Assembly (NCBI RefSeq): GCF_028752835.1
Contig: NZ_CP087952.1
Span: forward strand, 2,912,501-2,976,500
DNA: 64,000 bases
Direction of reading: 5' to 3'
DNA from: Desulfosarcina sp. BuS5
GTDB taxonomy: Bacteria; Desulfobacterota; Desulfobacteria; Desulfobacterales; BuS5
A program made the translations under genes and the position numbers. Positions 40,536 through 50,465 of the stretch are shown here, one piece after another (within the stretch, counting starts at the first letter, position 1; every line of letters starts with the position of its first letter). The notes below the pieces were generated by a model. The model had not been told where the DNA came from. It did not search any database and was given only the letters and a program-made list of their open reading frames with translations.

Positions 40536-40800
40536 AGTTCATGTAATAATTACCGGAAAAGTCCAGGGCGTCTGTTTCAGGATAACGACAAAACAAGAGG
40601 CTGAAAAACATGGCGTCACAGGCTGGGTCAGGAACAGAATTGACGGCTCTGTAGAAGCCGTTTTTGAGGGTGAAAAAGAAAGAGTGAATTCAGTGCTGGA
40701 ATGGTGCCGGAACGGCCCGTCAATGGCAAGGGTCAACAAGGTTGCAACAAGATCGGAAGATCATAAGAATGAGTTTCACAACTTTCAGGTTTTACCGTAA
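40525..40800 (+). CDS. acyP: Acylphosphatase
   Basis: Small enzyme of 91 residues hydrolysing acyl phosphates. The signature GKVQGVCFR (residues 11-19, with the phosphate-binding Arg) and GWVRNRIDGSVEAVFEG with the catalytic Asn are intact. It overlaps the end of the CoA-transferase gene by 11 bases. It converges on the HU gene. Confidence 0.95.
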   Translation: MNIRVHVIITGKVQGVCFRITTKQEAEKHGVTGWVRNRIDGSVEAVFEGEKERVNSVLEWCRNGPSMARVNKVATRSEDHKNEFHNFQVLP

Positions 40801-40889
40801 TTTGACAAAAGTAAGGCGGCCTTCTTCTGTTTGCAATTATTACAAATAAGCATGCAGAACCTTTCAAAGAAACCGCCTTGAATCATCAC

Positions 40890-41162
40890 TTAAACGGCAT
40901 CTTTGAGTTTTTTACCCGGTTTGAACTTAACAACATTGCACGCTTCTATATTAATCGGCTCGCCCGTTTGAGGGTTACGCCCTGTCCTGGCCTCTCGGCG
41001 TACTTTTGAGAATGTGCCGAATCCCACCAGGGTTACCCTTCCATCATCTTCCTGGAGGGCTTTTGTGACATTAGCTAAAAACGAGTTAAGGGCATCTGAG
41101 GCAACCACTTTGGATATCCCTGCATCCTGTGCCATTTTCTCTATTAATTCCACTTTCTTCAT
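40890..41162 (-). CDS. hup: DNA-binding protein HU
   Basis: HU/IHF-family nucleoid protein of 90 residues that binds and bends DNA as a dimer. The signature GFGTFSKVRREARTGRNPQTGE, with the R-N-P beta-arm tip, is intact near residues 46-68. Whether it is HU or IHF cannot be settled from sequence alone; the short C-terminus is HU-like. A GGAG site precedes the start. Confidence 0.94.
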   Translation of the reverse strand: MKKVELIEKMAQDAGISKVVASDALNSFLANVTKALQEDDGRVTLVGFGTFSKVRREARTGRNPQTGEPINIEACNVVKFKPGKKLKDAV

Positions 41163-41313
41163 TCTTTTTTACTCCTTATTATTTGGGTTTACGAAAATAT
41201 GAGAAGATTAGACCGACTTTTAAAGCTCCCTACAGCAGGTTTTTTTCTATGTCAACAAAAAAACCCGCACGCTGCAACACTTTTATAGATTCCCAGGCAT
41301 CCTTAAGAAAGCC

Positions 41314-41360
41314 AAAAAAGTAGTTTACAATTTTAAAGATAAACCGGGAAATGAAATATA
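41314..41360. repeat. Partial MITE-like sequence
   Basis: AAAAAGTAGTTTACAATTTTAAAG closely follows the inner end sequence of MITE-like elements 1 and 2. No matching right end is seen nearby, so it is a fragment lying between hup and ftsY. Confidence 0.4.
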
Positions 41361-41374
41361 CCGATACAAAACGC

Positions 41375-42535
41375 TTAAAACAAAGCATTTACATAATCTT
41401 TTGGCTTAAAAACGTCAAGGTCATCTATCGTCTCTCCGACTCCTATATACAGCAATGGAATATCAAGCGTGCTGCAAATACTTATAACAACACCACCCTT
41501 GGCAGTGCCGTCAAGTTTTGTTATAACAACTCCGGTTATTCCAAGCGCGTCATTGAACATCTCGGCTTGTGACAATGCATTTTGACCTGTTGTGGCATCG
41601 AGCACAAGAAGAATCTCATGGGGAGCTTCCGGAATTTTTTTTGCAAGAGCGCGTTTAATTTTTTTAAGCTCTTCCATAAGGTTAACTTTGGTGTGCAGCC
41701 TTCCGGCAGTATCCACAAAGACAATATCGGCATCTCTTGCCAGAGCTGCTTCAATACTGTCATATGCCACAGCAGCCGGATCCGAATTATCCTTATGCTT
41801 AATGATATCCGCACCGGCCCTGTTGGCCCAAATCTCAAGTTGCTCTATAGCCGCGGCCCTGAAAGTGTCCGCCGCAGCTATCAGCACTTTCTTTCCGGAG
41901 CCGGCGGATTTAGAGGCAAGCTTTCCGATGGTAGTTGTTTTACCTACTCCATTTACACCTATAACCATTACAACATGGGGTTTGCCTTGAACAATATTCG
42001 CCGTATCTTCCTTCGATTCAAACAAAGCCAGGATTTCTTCATTTAAGATCTCTTTCAACTGATCAGCGCCGGATATTTTAAAAGATTTCTGTGAGATATT
42101 CTCCAAAATATCCATGGAAGCCTGTACTCCGATATCTGAAGTGATCAAAAGTTCTTCAAGTTCTTCAAGCATATCGTCGTCAAGTTTTCTTTTACCTGTA
42201 AAAAGATCGTCTATGTCTGTTGTAAAAATCTCCCTGGTTTTGGCAAGGCCCTTTTTTAACCTCCCGAAAAAACCGGCTCTATTCCGCGTTTTCCCAGATT
42301 CCTGAAGCTCCTCAATCTCCTCAACCTCTTGAATATTTTGTTTTTCTTCGAAGTCTTCAACACCATCAACTGTTTCTTCATCAGGCTGCTCTTCTATTTC
42401 AGTATCTTCTATTTCAGTAATTGCTGAATCAACTTCTTCATTCTCAGAATTATCCTCCTGCCCTGCAACTACCTCCCCAGTTTCAACTTCTTCCCGGGGT
42501 TGCTTTTTCTTCTTTTTAAACCAATTAAAAGCCAT
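41375..42535 (-). CDS. ftsY: Signal recognition particle receptor FtsY
   Basis: SRP receptor GTPase of 386 residues that delivers ribosome-nascent-chain complexes to the membrane. An acidic, Glu-rich N-terminal region (about 1-95) precedes the NG domain with GVNGVGKTTTIGKLA, DTFRAAAIEQL, DTAGRLHTK and TKLDGTAKGG. It begins 12 bases after the smc stop codon, so smc-ftsY are an operon. Confidence 0.96.
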   Translation of the reverse strand: MAFNWFKKKKKQPREEVETGEVVAGQEDNSENEEVDSAITEIEDTEIEEQPDEETVDGVEDFEEKQNIQEVEEIEELQESGKTRNRAGFFGRLKKGLAKTREIFTTDIDDLFTGKRKLDDDMLEELEELLITSDIGVQASMDILENISQKSFKISGADQLKEILNEEILALFESKEDTANIVQGKPHVVMVIGVNGVGKTTTIGKLASKSAGSGKKVLIAAADTFRAAAIEQLEIWANRAGADIIKHKDNSDPAAVAYDSIEAALARDADIVFVDTAGRLHTKVNLMEELKKIKRALAKKIPEAPHEILLVLDATTGQNALSQAEMFNDALGITGVVITKLDGTAKGGVVISICSTLDIPLLYIGVGETIDDLDVFKPKDYVNALF

Positions 42536-42546
42536 AGATCCTTTCC

Positions 42547-45500
42547 TTATTTCATAACAGTTTCCAAATTTACTGAAACAATCTTTGAAACCCCTTTATT
42601 CTCCATTGTAATTCCAAAAAGAGTATCAGCAAATTCCATACTTTTTTTATTGTGTGTTATCATTAAAATTTGGGATTTCTCTCCTATAAGCTGTAACAGG
42701 TTATTAAACTGGAAAATGTTTGCTTCGTCAAGAGGGGCATCGATTTCATCCATAAGGCAGAAGGAGGCGGGCTTTATTAAAAATATGGAGAATATAAATG
42801 CTATGGCGGAAAGTGCTTTTTCACCTCCGGAAAGAAGGCTGAGCCTCCTAAGTTTTTTTCCGGGAGGATGCACCATAAGCTCCACGCCCGTCTCATGCAG
42901 ATTGCCGGGATCCGTCAAAGTCAGCTTTGCGGCCCCTCCATCAAAAAGTCTTGGAAAGACCAGGTTGAATTTTTCATTAATAAGATCAAAAGTCTTAAGG
43001 AACTTCTCCCTGGTAATTCTGTTTATCTTCTTTATAACCTTGTTCAGGTTTTCTATTGCCGCAACAAGGTCGTCACGCTGTTCACAGAGGAAATCATACC
43101 TGGTTTTAAGCTGTTCATATTCCTTTATGGCGCCCATATTCACATCATTGAATTTTTCAAGCTTTTTATTTAAATCCGAAAGCTCTTTTTCCATTTCATC
43201 CCGTGAAATCGCCGATGACGCCATGGAGTCTTTCGAATTTTGGGTGAACTCCTTTTTCAGCTGGAAAATCGATTTGTGATAGCGTTCTCTGAGTCGACTC
43301 TCAATATTTTCAAGTTTTATTATCTTCTGAGTCTGTTCTATTTCAAGGATACGTATTTTCCCGAGAACCTCATCATGCCGGTTATCAATCTCTGCCATAG
43401 CCTTGTCATATTCATTTAGCCTCGATTCAAGTTCTCCGTATTCCGATTCATAATTATTCAGCCTTTCCGAAATTATTTTTATCTTTTTATATTCTTCGGC
43501 AAGATTCTCTTCATATCGCTCTATCATAAGCCTTGATGAAGAAAGTTTGTCCCCTTTTTTTGCAATGTCAATCAAAAGTTCTTTAATGTGCCTGCTCTTA
43601 TCCATTCGGAATTCATCTAATCTTTTTAATGTATTCCTGCTGTTTTCCAATCCGGCATTTAAAGCTGTAAGCTTAAGATTAAGATCTATTACCTTGCGGT
43701 TATATGTATCACTTTCGGTCGAAACTACATTTATATTTTTTTTTATTTCCTCAACGCTCTCCCCGGCAGCCTTAACCTTAGCCACGATCTCATGATACGC
43801 CCTCCGGTTTTCCTCCATCTCGCCATCAAGATCCATCTCGTCACCTGAAAGCTGTTCCTGCTCCAGGCGGATTATATCCAAATGACGTTCAGCATGCTTC
43901 AAATCCTCAGAAACCCTGTATATTTTTTTTCAGCTTCATTTTTCTGCTGTATAATTTCCTGCATCTCTATTTCCACGCTTCGGATATCATGTTCAAGCTT
44001 TTCCCTGTATGAACCTGCAGCTTCAATATCCTTATCTAATTCACTTAACCTGTTTTGCAAGTCTCTCATCTCCTGCTTTTTGGCCAGTATTCCGGCCTGG
44101 ACCTCTTTGTTTCCTCCTATTATTATGCCATTAGCAGTGACAATTATTCCGTCTCCGGTCACAAGTGTATACAAACCTTTGCAATTAATAGCAAAGGCTT
44201 CCGCCTCTTCAAGATTATCAACAACAATAACTTTGCCCAAAAGGATTTCCACAATTTTTTCAAAACCTGGCTTTATACTGACATGGTTTAAGAGTAACTT
44301 ATCCTTATAAGGTTTGATGGCGGAAGTATCTCCTTCTGCCTGTATGGATTCAAAAGGAATGAATCCATTGCGGCCCAGGCTGCTTTTCTGAAGATAATCG
44401 ACAAGATTGACGCATGTTTGTTTCTCCTTAACAAGTATATACTGCAAGGACTCGCCCAGAACACTTTCAACGGCAGCCACAAAAGAAGGTTCAGCTTCAA
44501 TTACATCGGCTACCAGGCAAATAATCCTGTCCGATAATCCTTGCAAATCCGCATTCAACTCATCAGCTTTTTTTTGTTTCTGATGCTTACCCTGCAAATT
44601 TATTTTTTTTGCCTTCATTATGGCTTTAACACCGTCTTGATACCACGAATAATTATCATCCATCTTTTTAATAGTAGTCAGTTCCGACAGAAGCCTGCTT
44701 CTCTCCAGCTCCATGGATTGTACAAGTTTTATCCGGCGGCCCAAAATTTGCCTTTTCTCTTCATGTTCTTTTTCGATCTGTGTGATGCTCTTATCAAGTT
44801 CATCAGCCTCCTTAATCAACCGATTCAGAAGTTCTTCTGCTTTTTGTTTAATCCGCGCCATTTCCTCAATCCGTCTGTTTGCGCCATATTCCTCTTCATC
44901 AGCCTGTTTAAGTCGTCTTTGAATCTTTTCCTTTTTGCCGGCGGCATTCTGGTAAATATTTCTGTATCCGGCTTCCAGGGCAACCGCATCAATCAGACCA
45001 TTTTTTTCCGCCTCCATCTTTCTATTTAATTCAGCCAGCCTGTTCTTTACAGTTTCCGCTGCTTTTTTTTCTGTGCCAAGGGAGATACAAATCTTTTCTA
45101 TCTTATCAAGGAAAAGATCCTCTTCAGATTTTATCTGCTCAATCTCTGCTGTTATTTCAGAGTACTTTTCATCCAGTCCGCCATGGGCAGATTCCTGTTC
45201 CATAATTTCATTTTTCAGTCTTGATACCTCGCTGCGGAGATGTTCCAGATCATTTTCAAGCCGGTCTGTTTTACGCTGAGTCTCAATTTGTTCGGATTGC
45301 TGTTTAGAGATATCCTGTTTTTTTTCCAGACATAGCAGCTTTAATTCTTCAACTGCAGCATCTAACCTCTTTGATTTTGATGTATGCTGGATATCATCAT
45401 CCTTGAGACTCTTTAACAAGTTTCTCGTATCTGCTATTTTGACTGAAAGATCGTTATATAAATCAAGGGCAAGTAAAATATCGATTCTTTTTATACGGCC

Positions 45501-46178
45501 CCGGTAAGTTTGGTAAAGTTCGGCTTTTCCGGCCTGGCGTTTAAGTGCCGCCATGTGCCGTTTTATTTCCAGAATAATATCCTCTATGCGCAGCAGGGTC
45601 TGATTGGTCGCCTCCACCTTGTGCATGGCCTCGGTCTTGTTCTTTTTATACCTTGTAATCCCGGCGGCCTCCTCTATAAAAACCCTCCTTTCGCCCGGTT
45701 CCGCCTCTGTGATTGCTCCGATATTCCCCTGCTGTATTACAGCATACGATTTGGCGCCCATGCCGCTTCCAAGAAATAAATTGTATATATCTTTTAACCT
45801 GCAGGGCCGTTTATTCAGTAAATAGGCCATTTCACCGGATCTAAAAACACGCCTGGTTATCATTATTTCGGCGAAGTCCTTAAATTCTTCCGGCAATTCT
45901 TCCGGAGCTGATCCATTATCATTCACCAAGGTTAAGGAGACCTCCGCCATATTGACAGGTGGGATTCCGCCGGCACCGGCAAAGATTACATCCTCCATCG
46001 ATTTTCCGCGGAGCTGCTTAACGCTCTGTTCTCCCATAACCCAACGTATGGCATCTACGATATTGCTTTTTCCGCATCCATTAGGACCAACAATTGCAGA
46101 AATACCAGGAGGGAATTCTATGCTCGCCTTTTCACAAAAAGACTTAAAACCGGTTATGTCCAATCTTTTAAGTTTCAT
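42547..46178 (-). CDS. smc: Chromosome segregation SMC protein, split by an apparent frameshift
   Basis: The two frames 43899-46178 (759 residues) and 42547-43902 (451 residues) together give a full-length SMC of about 1,210 residues. The first has Walker A GPNGCGKSN near residue 32-40, a coiled coil and the hinge (about 510-680); the second has the return coil, the LSGGEKAL signature and Walker B LMDEIDAPLD. The break is at an A8 run on the minus strand near 43927. One more A joins the frames as EKKIYRVSEDLKHAE. SMC with ScpAB condenses and segregates the chromosome, so loss would be costly; a sequencing error or slippage is likelier than true inactivation. ftsY follows. Confidence 0.9.
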
Positions 46179-46371
46179 GGGAAAGGTTCTCCAGAGTAAG
46201 AAAGTATCCTGAATTAATGGAATTGAAGTAACAGTGTGGTATACTGTTAAAGTTTTTGTGACCCTGGCTTTAAAACGTAAAAGTTTGAAGCGGCTTTCTT
46301 TTTATAACTTCCTTTACACTTTTATTGACAAATACGCCAGGCGATTTGCTTCTGAAGATTCCAAAAATCTA

Positions 46372-47352
46372 TTACAACAAATCCAGTGGGCTTTTAACGG
46401 AATCGATATCTTTTTTCATGACATGGGTATAAATTTCGGTGGTTTTTACATCAGCATGACCCATAAGTTTTTGAACCACCCGGATATTAGTGCCGTTTTC
46501 AAGTAGATGAGTGGCAAAGCTGTGACGAAAAGTATGACAGCCGGCCTTCTTGTCAATTTTGGCCCGGTTTAAACCCTGTTTGATCGCCTTTTGCAGGCCC
46601 GATTCCAGAACATGATGACGCATTATTTTTCCGGATCTGGGGTCCTTCGACAATTTTTTGGCAGGAAAAACATACTCCCATCCGGTCTCTTTGGATAGAT
46701 TCGGGTATTTACGGGAAAGCGCCCCAGGGAGATAAACTTCACCGAAACCTTCCAGGATGTCCTCCTTGTGTAATGCAATAGCATAATCAATTTGCTCTTG
46801 TAATTCATGCTGTATGGAGTCAGGCAAAATTACTGTGCGGTCTTTGCCGCCTTTTGGGTTACGTATAAAAATTCTGCCCTGGCCAAAATCCACATCCTTG
46901 ACCCGCAAACGAACACACTCCAGAAGCCTGAGACCGCCGCCGTATAACAATTTTGCCATCAGAGCGTGCTTTCCCTTCATCTTGCCAAGGAGCCTGGAAA
47001 CCTCTTTTTGTGTCAATACAGTCGGCAGATTCATTCTTCGTTTTGACCGCGTTGGGGCTATACCACCTCCCAAATCAACATCAAGAACCTTTTTGTACAA
47101 AAATATCAATGCGTTCAATGCCTGTTTTTGGGTTGCTGCAGCAACATTCTTCTTTTCTGCAAGGTGGCTCAAGAACCGATCAACTTCGTTTTTGCCCATA
47201 TCTTTCGGATCTGTTTTACCACCATAAAATTTTATATACTGCAATATCCAGGATGAGTAAGACTGTTCAGTCCTGTATGCATAGTGATAATATCGTAAAA
47301 CTTCACGGACTTGATCCATTAAACTATATCCTGGATTCGGTTTAAATTGCAT
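46372..47352 (-). CDS. intI: Integron integrase (tyrosine recombinase)
   Basis: Tyrosine recombinase of 326 residues. The catalytic residues are R142, H273, R276, H299 and Y308. Between the two halves of the active site lies the IntI-specific patch: ALSRKYPNL near 211-219 and WEYVFPAKKLSKDPRSGKIMRHH (about 225-247) strongly resembles the additional domain of IntI1-type enzymes, which sets them apart from XerC/D. It would recombine attI and attC sites. No attI or attC was recognised right next to it, and the cassette array 4 kb away faces it rather than running away from it. It lies between smc and Y1-transposase remnants. Confidence 0.92.
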   Translation of the reverse strand: MQFKPNPGYSLMDQVREVLRYYHYAYRTEQSYSSWILQYIKFYGGKTDPKDMGKNEVDRFLSHLAEKKNVAAATQKQALNALIFLYKKVLDVDLGGGIAPTRSKRRMNLPTVLTQKEVSRLLGKMKGKHALMAKLLYGGGLRLLECVRLRVKDVDFGQGRIFIRNPKGGKDRTVILPDSIQHELQEQIDYAIALHKEDILEGFGEVYLPGALSRKYPNLSKETGWEYVFPAKKLSKDPRSGKIMRHHVLESGLQKAIKQGLNRAKIDKKAGCHTFRHSFATHLLENGTNIRVVQKLMGHADVKTTEIYTHVMKKDIDSVKSPLDLL

Positions 47353-47504
47353 CTTGATTCCATATCTTTGTTATAGTATCTTTATTAAATAGAAAATTTA
47401 ATAATAGATAAAAATGCTACAAATTTCAAGAGAAATATTTACCTAATTTAAATTTAATATATGGATAAATAGAAATATTTTCCATATATATACTCCTATA
47501 TCAT

Positions 47505-47800
47505 GAAAAAAGGGAGAAAAAATTGTCAAGACTACCAATCTTCAAATTATTGAATAATTACTGAATTGCAAATGGACATCCCCAAGTGCCCCGTATAACT
47601 TCTTACGTCGATATTTTGGACACAAAACAATATGATACTTGCATTCATAACGTACATGTGATTGATTCTGATAATCTTTCATTTACACCTCCTTCTTAAG
47701 ACTACCCTTTCCAGGGGGACCCTCAAGAAGGAGGTATATCTCGTCTGACCGGCAAAGCTTATTAGAATCGCACCAGCAGAGCTGGTGGTTTTATGAACCC
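47505..47800. mobile_element. Remnant of IS200/IS605-type element fused to a RAYT tail
   Basis: On the minus strand a frame from 47682 to 47542 begins MKDYQNQSHVRYECKYHIV and continues CPKYRRKKLYG, the N-terminus of an IS200 TnpA (Y1 transposase), then changes to unrelated sequence and stops after 46 residues; intact TnpA has about 140. A hairpin CACCAGC-AGA-GCTGGTG at 47771-47787 resembles the left-end hairpin of such elements. At 47524-47557 on the plus strand lies a short coding tail (VKTTNLQIIE) shared with the RAYT remnant at 50171. Confidence 0.72.
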
Positions 47801-47889
47801 TAAAAATGAAAAATCTCCTTCTCTTTATACTTTAATTTTTAATGTATACCTTTCCCAGGTTAATTGTCTGATACATTCAGGGAGATCTT

Positions 47890-50169
47890 ATGAGTATTGA
47901 GTTGTTTTTTGTGGCCCTCTTATTCCTGCTGCTTTTTGCCGTGCTGGATCTGGTTGTGGGCGTAAGCAACGATGCGGTGAATTTCCTTAATTCCTCAATC
48001 GGCTCCAGGGTGGCCCCCTTTTTCGTTATCATGGCCACAGCAAGCCTGGGCATACTTGTTGGTGTGACTTTTTCAAGCGGAATGATGGAGGTGGCAAGAA
48101 AGGGTATATTTCACCCCCAGTTCTTCACCATGCCAGAGCTAATAATTGTCTTCATGGCGGTCATGCTCACCGATATTCTCCTGCTGGATCTCTTCAATGC
48201 CTATGGATTGCCCACCTCCACAACCGTATCAATAGTCTTCGAGCTTCTTGGAGCGGCAGTGGCCGTGTCTGCCATAAAAATCATGAATGCAACCGACACC
48301 GTTATGGGCATGGGGGACTATATCAATACGGGAAAGGCAATGATGATTGTTTTCGGCATTCTCCTTTCGATTGTCGTGGCCTTTTTCTCCGGTGCCATTG
48401 TTCAATTCATATCCCGCCTGATTTTCACCTTTGACTATCAAAAAAGACTCAAGCGTTACGGAGCGATCTGGGGCGGCGTTGCCATGTCGTCCATCACGTT
48501 CTTCATCCTGGTTAAAGGCTCCAAAGGGTCATCCTTCATGACCCCGGAGGCGGTCGACTGGGTCAGCAATAACAGCCTGTTGCTGATGTTTTTGATTTTC
48601 CTGGTCTCGGCCGTTGTTTTTCAGATCCTGATTTCTTTTTTTCGAATAAACATACTGAAACCCATAGTGCTGGTAGGCACATTTGCGCTGGCCATGGCAT
48701 TCGCGGCAAACGACCTAGTCAATTTCATTGGCGTTCCCCTGGCAGCCTTTAGTGCATACAAGAGCGCCGTAGCCTCGGGCGATCCCTTGAACATCACCAT
48801 GACCGCCCTCAGCAAGCAGGTCCAGTCCCAGACAATTCTGCTGCTCACTGCCGGCGCCATCATGGTTTTGACCCTCTGCCTATCCAGAAAGGCCCGAACA
48901 GTAACCGAGACCGAGATAAGCCTGGGCCAGCAGGAGGAGGGCACGGAGAGATTTGAATCCATATGGCTTTCCAGAAGCATTGTAAGCATGGTGCATTCCC
49001 TGTTCGTCTCCTGTGGTAAATGTGTCCCCCGCGCTTTAAGGGCCTTTGTTTTCAGGCGCATAGACCCCGATGGTCACAAACCGGCCGTTTTGCAGGACAG
49101 TCAGCCTTCTTTTGATCTGATCAGGGCGTCGGTCAACCTCATGGTTGCAAGTGCGGTGGTTTCCTTTGCAACCTCCATGAAACTCCCCCTTTCGACCACG
49201 TATGTGACCTTCATGGTGGCCATGGGATCATCATTCTCTGATCAGGCATGGGGCAGGGAGAGCGCGGTTTACCGTGTAACAGGGGTCCTGACGGTGATCG
49301 GCGGATGGTTCATGACGGCCTTTATAGCCTTTGTAACCGCCTTTGTCTTTGCAAATACCATTCATTATCTCAAGCTGCCTGGCATCGCACTTATAATATT
49401 CGTAGCAGTAGCTGTGATCTGGCAGAATCATCGAACTCACAAGAATCGTGAGAAAGAAAAAAATGAGCTGAATATATTCAATCTCGAAAAAATCCGTGAT
49501 CCGCACATGTCGATCGCAAACACGTTCGAGCACCTGTCATACCTGCTCAAAGGGATCAGGGAATCCCTTGACGTCTCATTTGAAGCGCTGTTCAACCGGG
49601 ATACGGACACATTGAACAAACAGAGAAAAAAGGTGAAACAGATTCAGATAGAGGCCAATATTGTTATGGCCAATGTATTCAAGGTCATGCGCCTGATTCA
49701 AAAAAGGGACTACAATATATCCCACAAGTACGCACAGACCATCAGAAGGATGCAGAAGCTGTCCGACGGCCACAGGGACATTCTCCTGCGCTCCTATATC
49801 CACACCAGCAATAAGCATAAAGGGCTCCTGAACCTCCAGATAGAGGAGCTCAAACAGATAAAAACCTGCATAATGGATGTCCTTCAACAAGTGGAAAACA
49901 TCTTCAAGGAGCGGAAGATTATAGATTATCAGCACATAATCGACCAGTACCAATACATGAGGAACCTGGCGGATCAATTCAACATGGTTCAAACCGAAAG
50001 GATAAGAGACGACACATCCAAGACACGCCTCAGCATCCTTTATTATGCCATTGTGGGAAACTGCCTCATGATGACCAAGCAGAACATAAAGCTTCTCGAG
50101 ATCTTCAATGAATCGTTCGAATTCGACGAAGAGCTTTCCAAATCATATGCCGATGTTGATTCCCAATAG
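47890..50169 (+). CDS. PiT-family phosphate transporter with C-terminal PhoU-like domain
   Basis: Inorganic phosphate transporter of 759 residues. The two PiT repeats are visible as VGVSNDAVNFLNSSIGSRVAP near residue 23-43 and FAANDLVNFIGVPLAAFSAY near 275-295, with about twelve hydrophobic segments up to about residue 530. The last 220 residues are soluble and helical (NTFEHLSYLLKGIRESLD onward), like the PhoU/DUF47 domain usually encoded as a separate gene beside pit. It probably couples transport to phosphate-level control. Y1-transposase fragments flank both ends, so it may have been moved in. Confidence 0.88.
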   Translation: MSIELFFVALLFLLLFAVLDLVVGVSNDAVNFLNSSIGSRVAPFFVIMATASLGILVGVTFSSGMMEVARKGIFHPQFFTMPELIIVFMAVMLTDILLLDLFNAYGLPTSTTVSIVFELLGAAVAVSAIKIMNATDTVMGMGDYINTGKAMMIVFGILLSIVVAFFSGAIVQFISRLIFTFDYQKRLKRYGAIWGGVAMSSITFFILVKGSKGSSFMTPEAVDWVSNNSLLLMFLIFLVSAVVFQILISFFRINILKPIVLVGTFALAMAFAANDLVNFIGVPLAAFSAYKSAVASGDPLNITMTALSKQVQSQTILLLTAGAIMVLTLCLSRKARTVTETEISLGQQEEGTERFESIWLSRSIVSMVHSLFVSCGKCVPRALRAFVFRRIDPDGHKPAVLQDSQPSFDLIRASVNLMVASAVVSFATSMKLPLSTTYVTFMVAMGSSFSDQAWGRESAVYRVTGVLTVIGGWFMTAFIAFVTAFVFANTIHYLKLPGIALIIFVAVAVIWQNHRTHKNREKEKNELNIFNLEKIRDPHMSIANTFEHLSYLLKGIRESLDVSFEALFNRDTDTLNKQRKKVKQIQIEANIVMANVFKVMRLIQKRDYNISHKYAQTIRRMQKLSDGHRDILLRSYIHTSNKHKGLLNLQIEELKQIKTCIMDVLQQVENIFKERKIIDYQHIIDQYQYMRNLADQFNMVQTERIRDDTSKTRLSILYYAIVGNCLMMTKQNIKLLEIFNESFEFDEELSKSYADVDSQ

Positions 50170-50170
50170 A

Positions 50171-50414
50171 TCTGAAAGAATTACGGGGAATAAGAGAGCT
50201 TTACCAGATTGAGAAAGAGGCGTTATACTCAAAAAGCAGACAAAAGGTGTGCGCGGAGGCAAGAAGTGTGTTTGCTATTGGGCGGTACGGGAGTTGGGAT
50301 TAGAAGGGACTCAGCATGGCGAAGCGTTTACACATGAGCCAGCCAGGGGTCGCCTATGCAGTGAAAAAGGGAGAAAAGATTGTCAAGACTAACAATCTTC
50401 AAATTATTGAATAA
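50171..50414 (+). pseudogene. C-terminal remnant of a REP-associated (RAYT-type) Y1 transposase
   Basis: Starting two bases after the phosphate transporter stop, the plus strand encodes in three successive frames LRGIRELYQIEKEAL, then CYWAVRELGLEGTQ and AKRLHMSQPGVAYAVKKGEKI, ending at a stop at 50412-50414. This order, with a helix-turn-helix tail, matches the C-terminus of RAYT-type transposases. The N-terminal HUH domain is absent and the frames are shifted, so it is dead. Its last part and the following 25 bases also occur at 47505-47590. Nothing else is seen between 50415 and 50465. Confidence 0.6.
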
Positions 50415-50465
50415 CTACTGAATTACAAATGGACGTCCCCCACCTGGTTCGGTTTCGTTATAACG

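Noticed and set aside
40813-40880. AAGGCGG and CCGCCTT between acyP and hup as a bidirectional terminator
   Set aside because: The loop would be more than 50 bases and there is no T run directly after either arm.
47362-47376. GTTATAG near 47370, upstream of intI, as a possible attI core
   Set aside because: A seven-base near-match in AT-rich sequence with no further supporting structure and no cassette following it.
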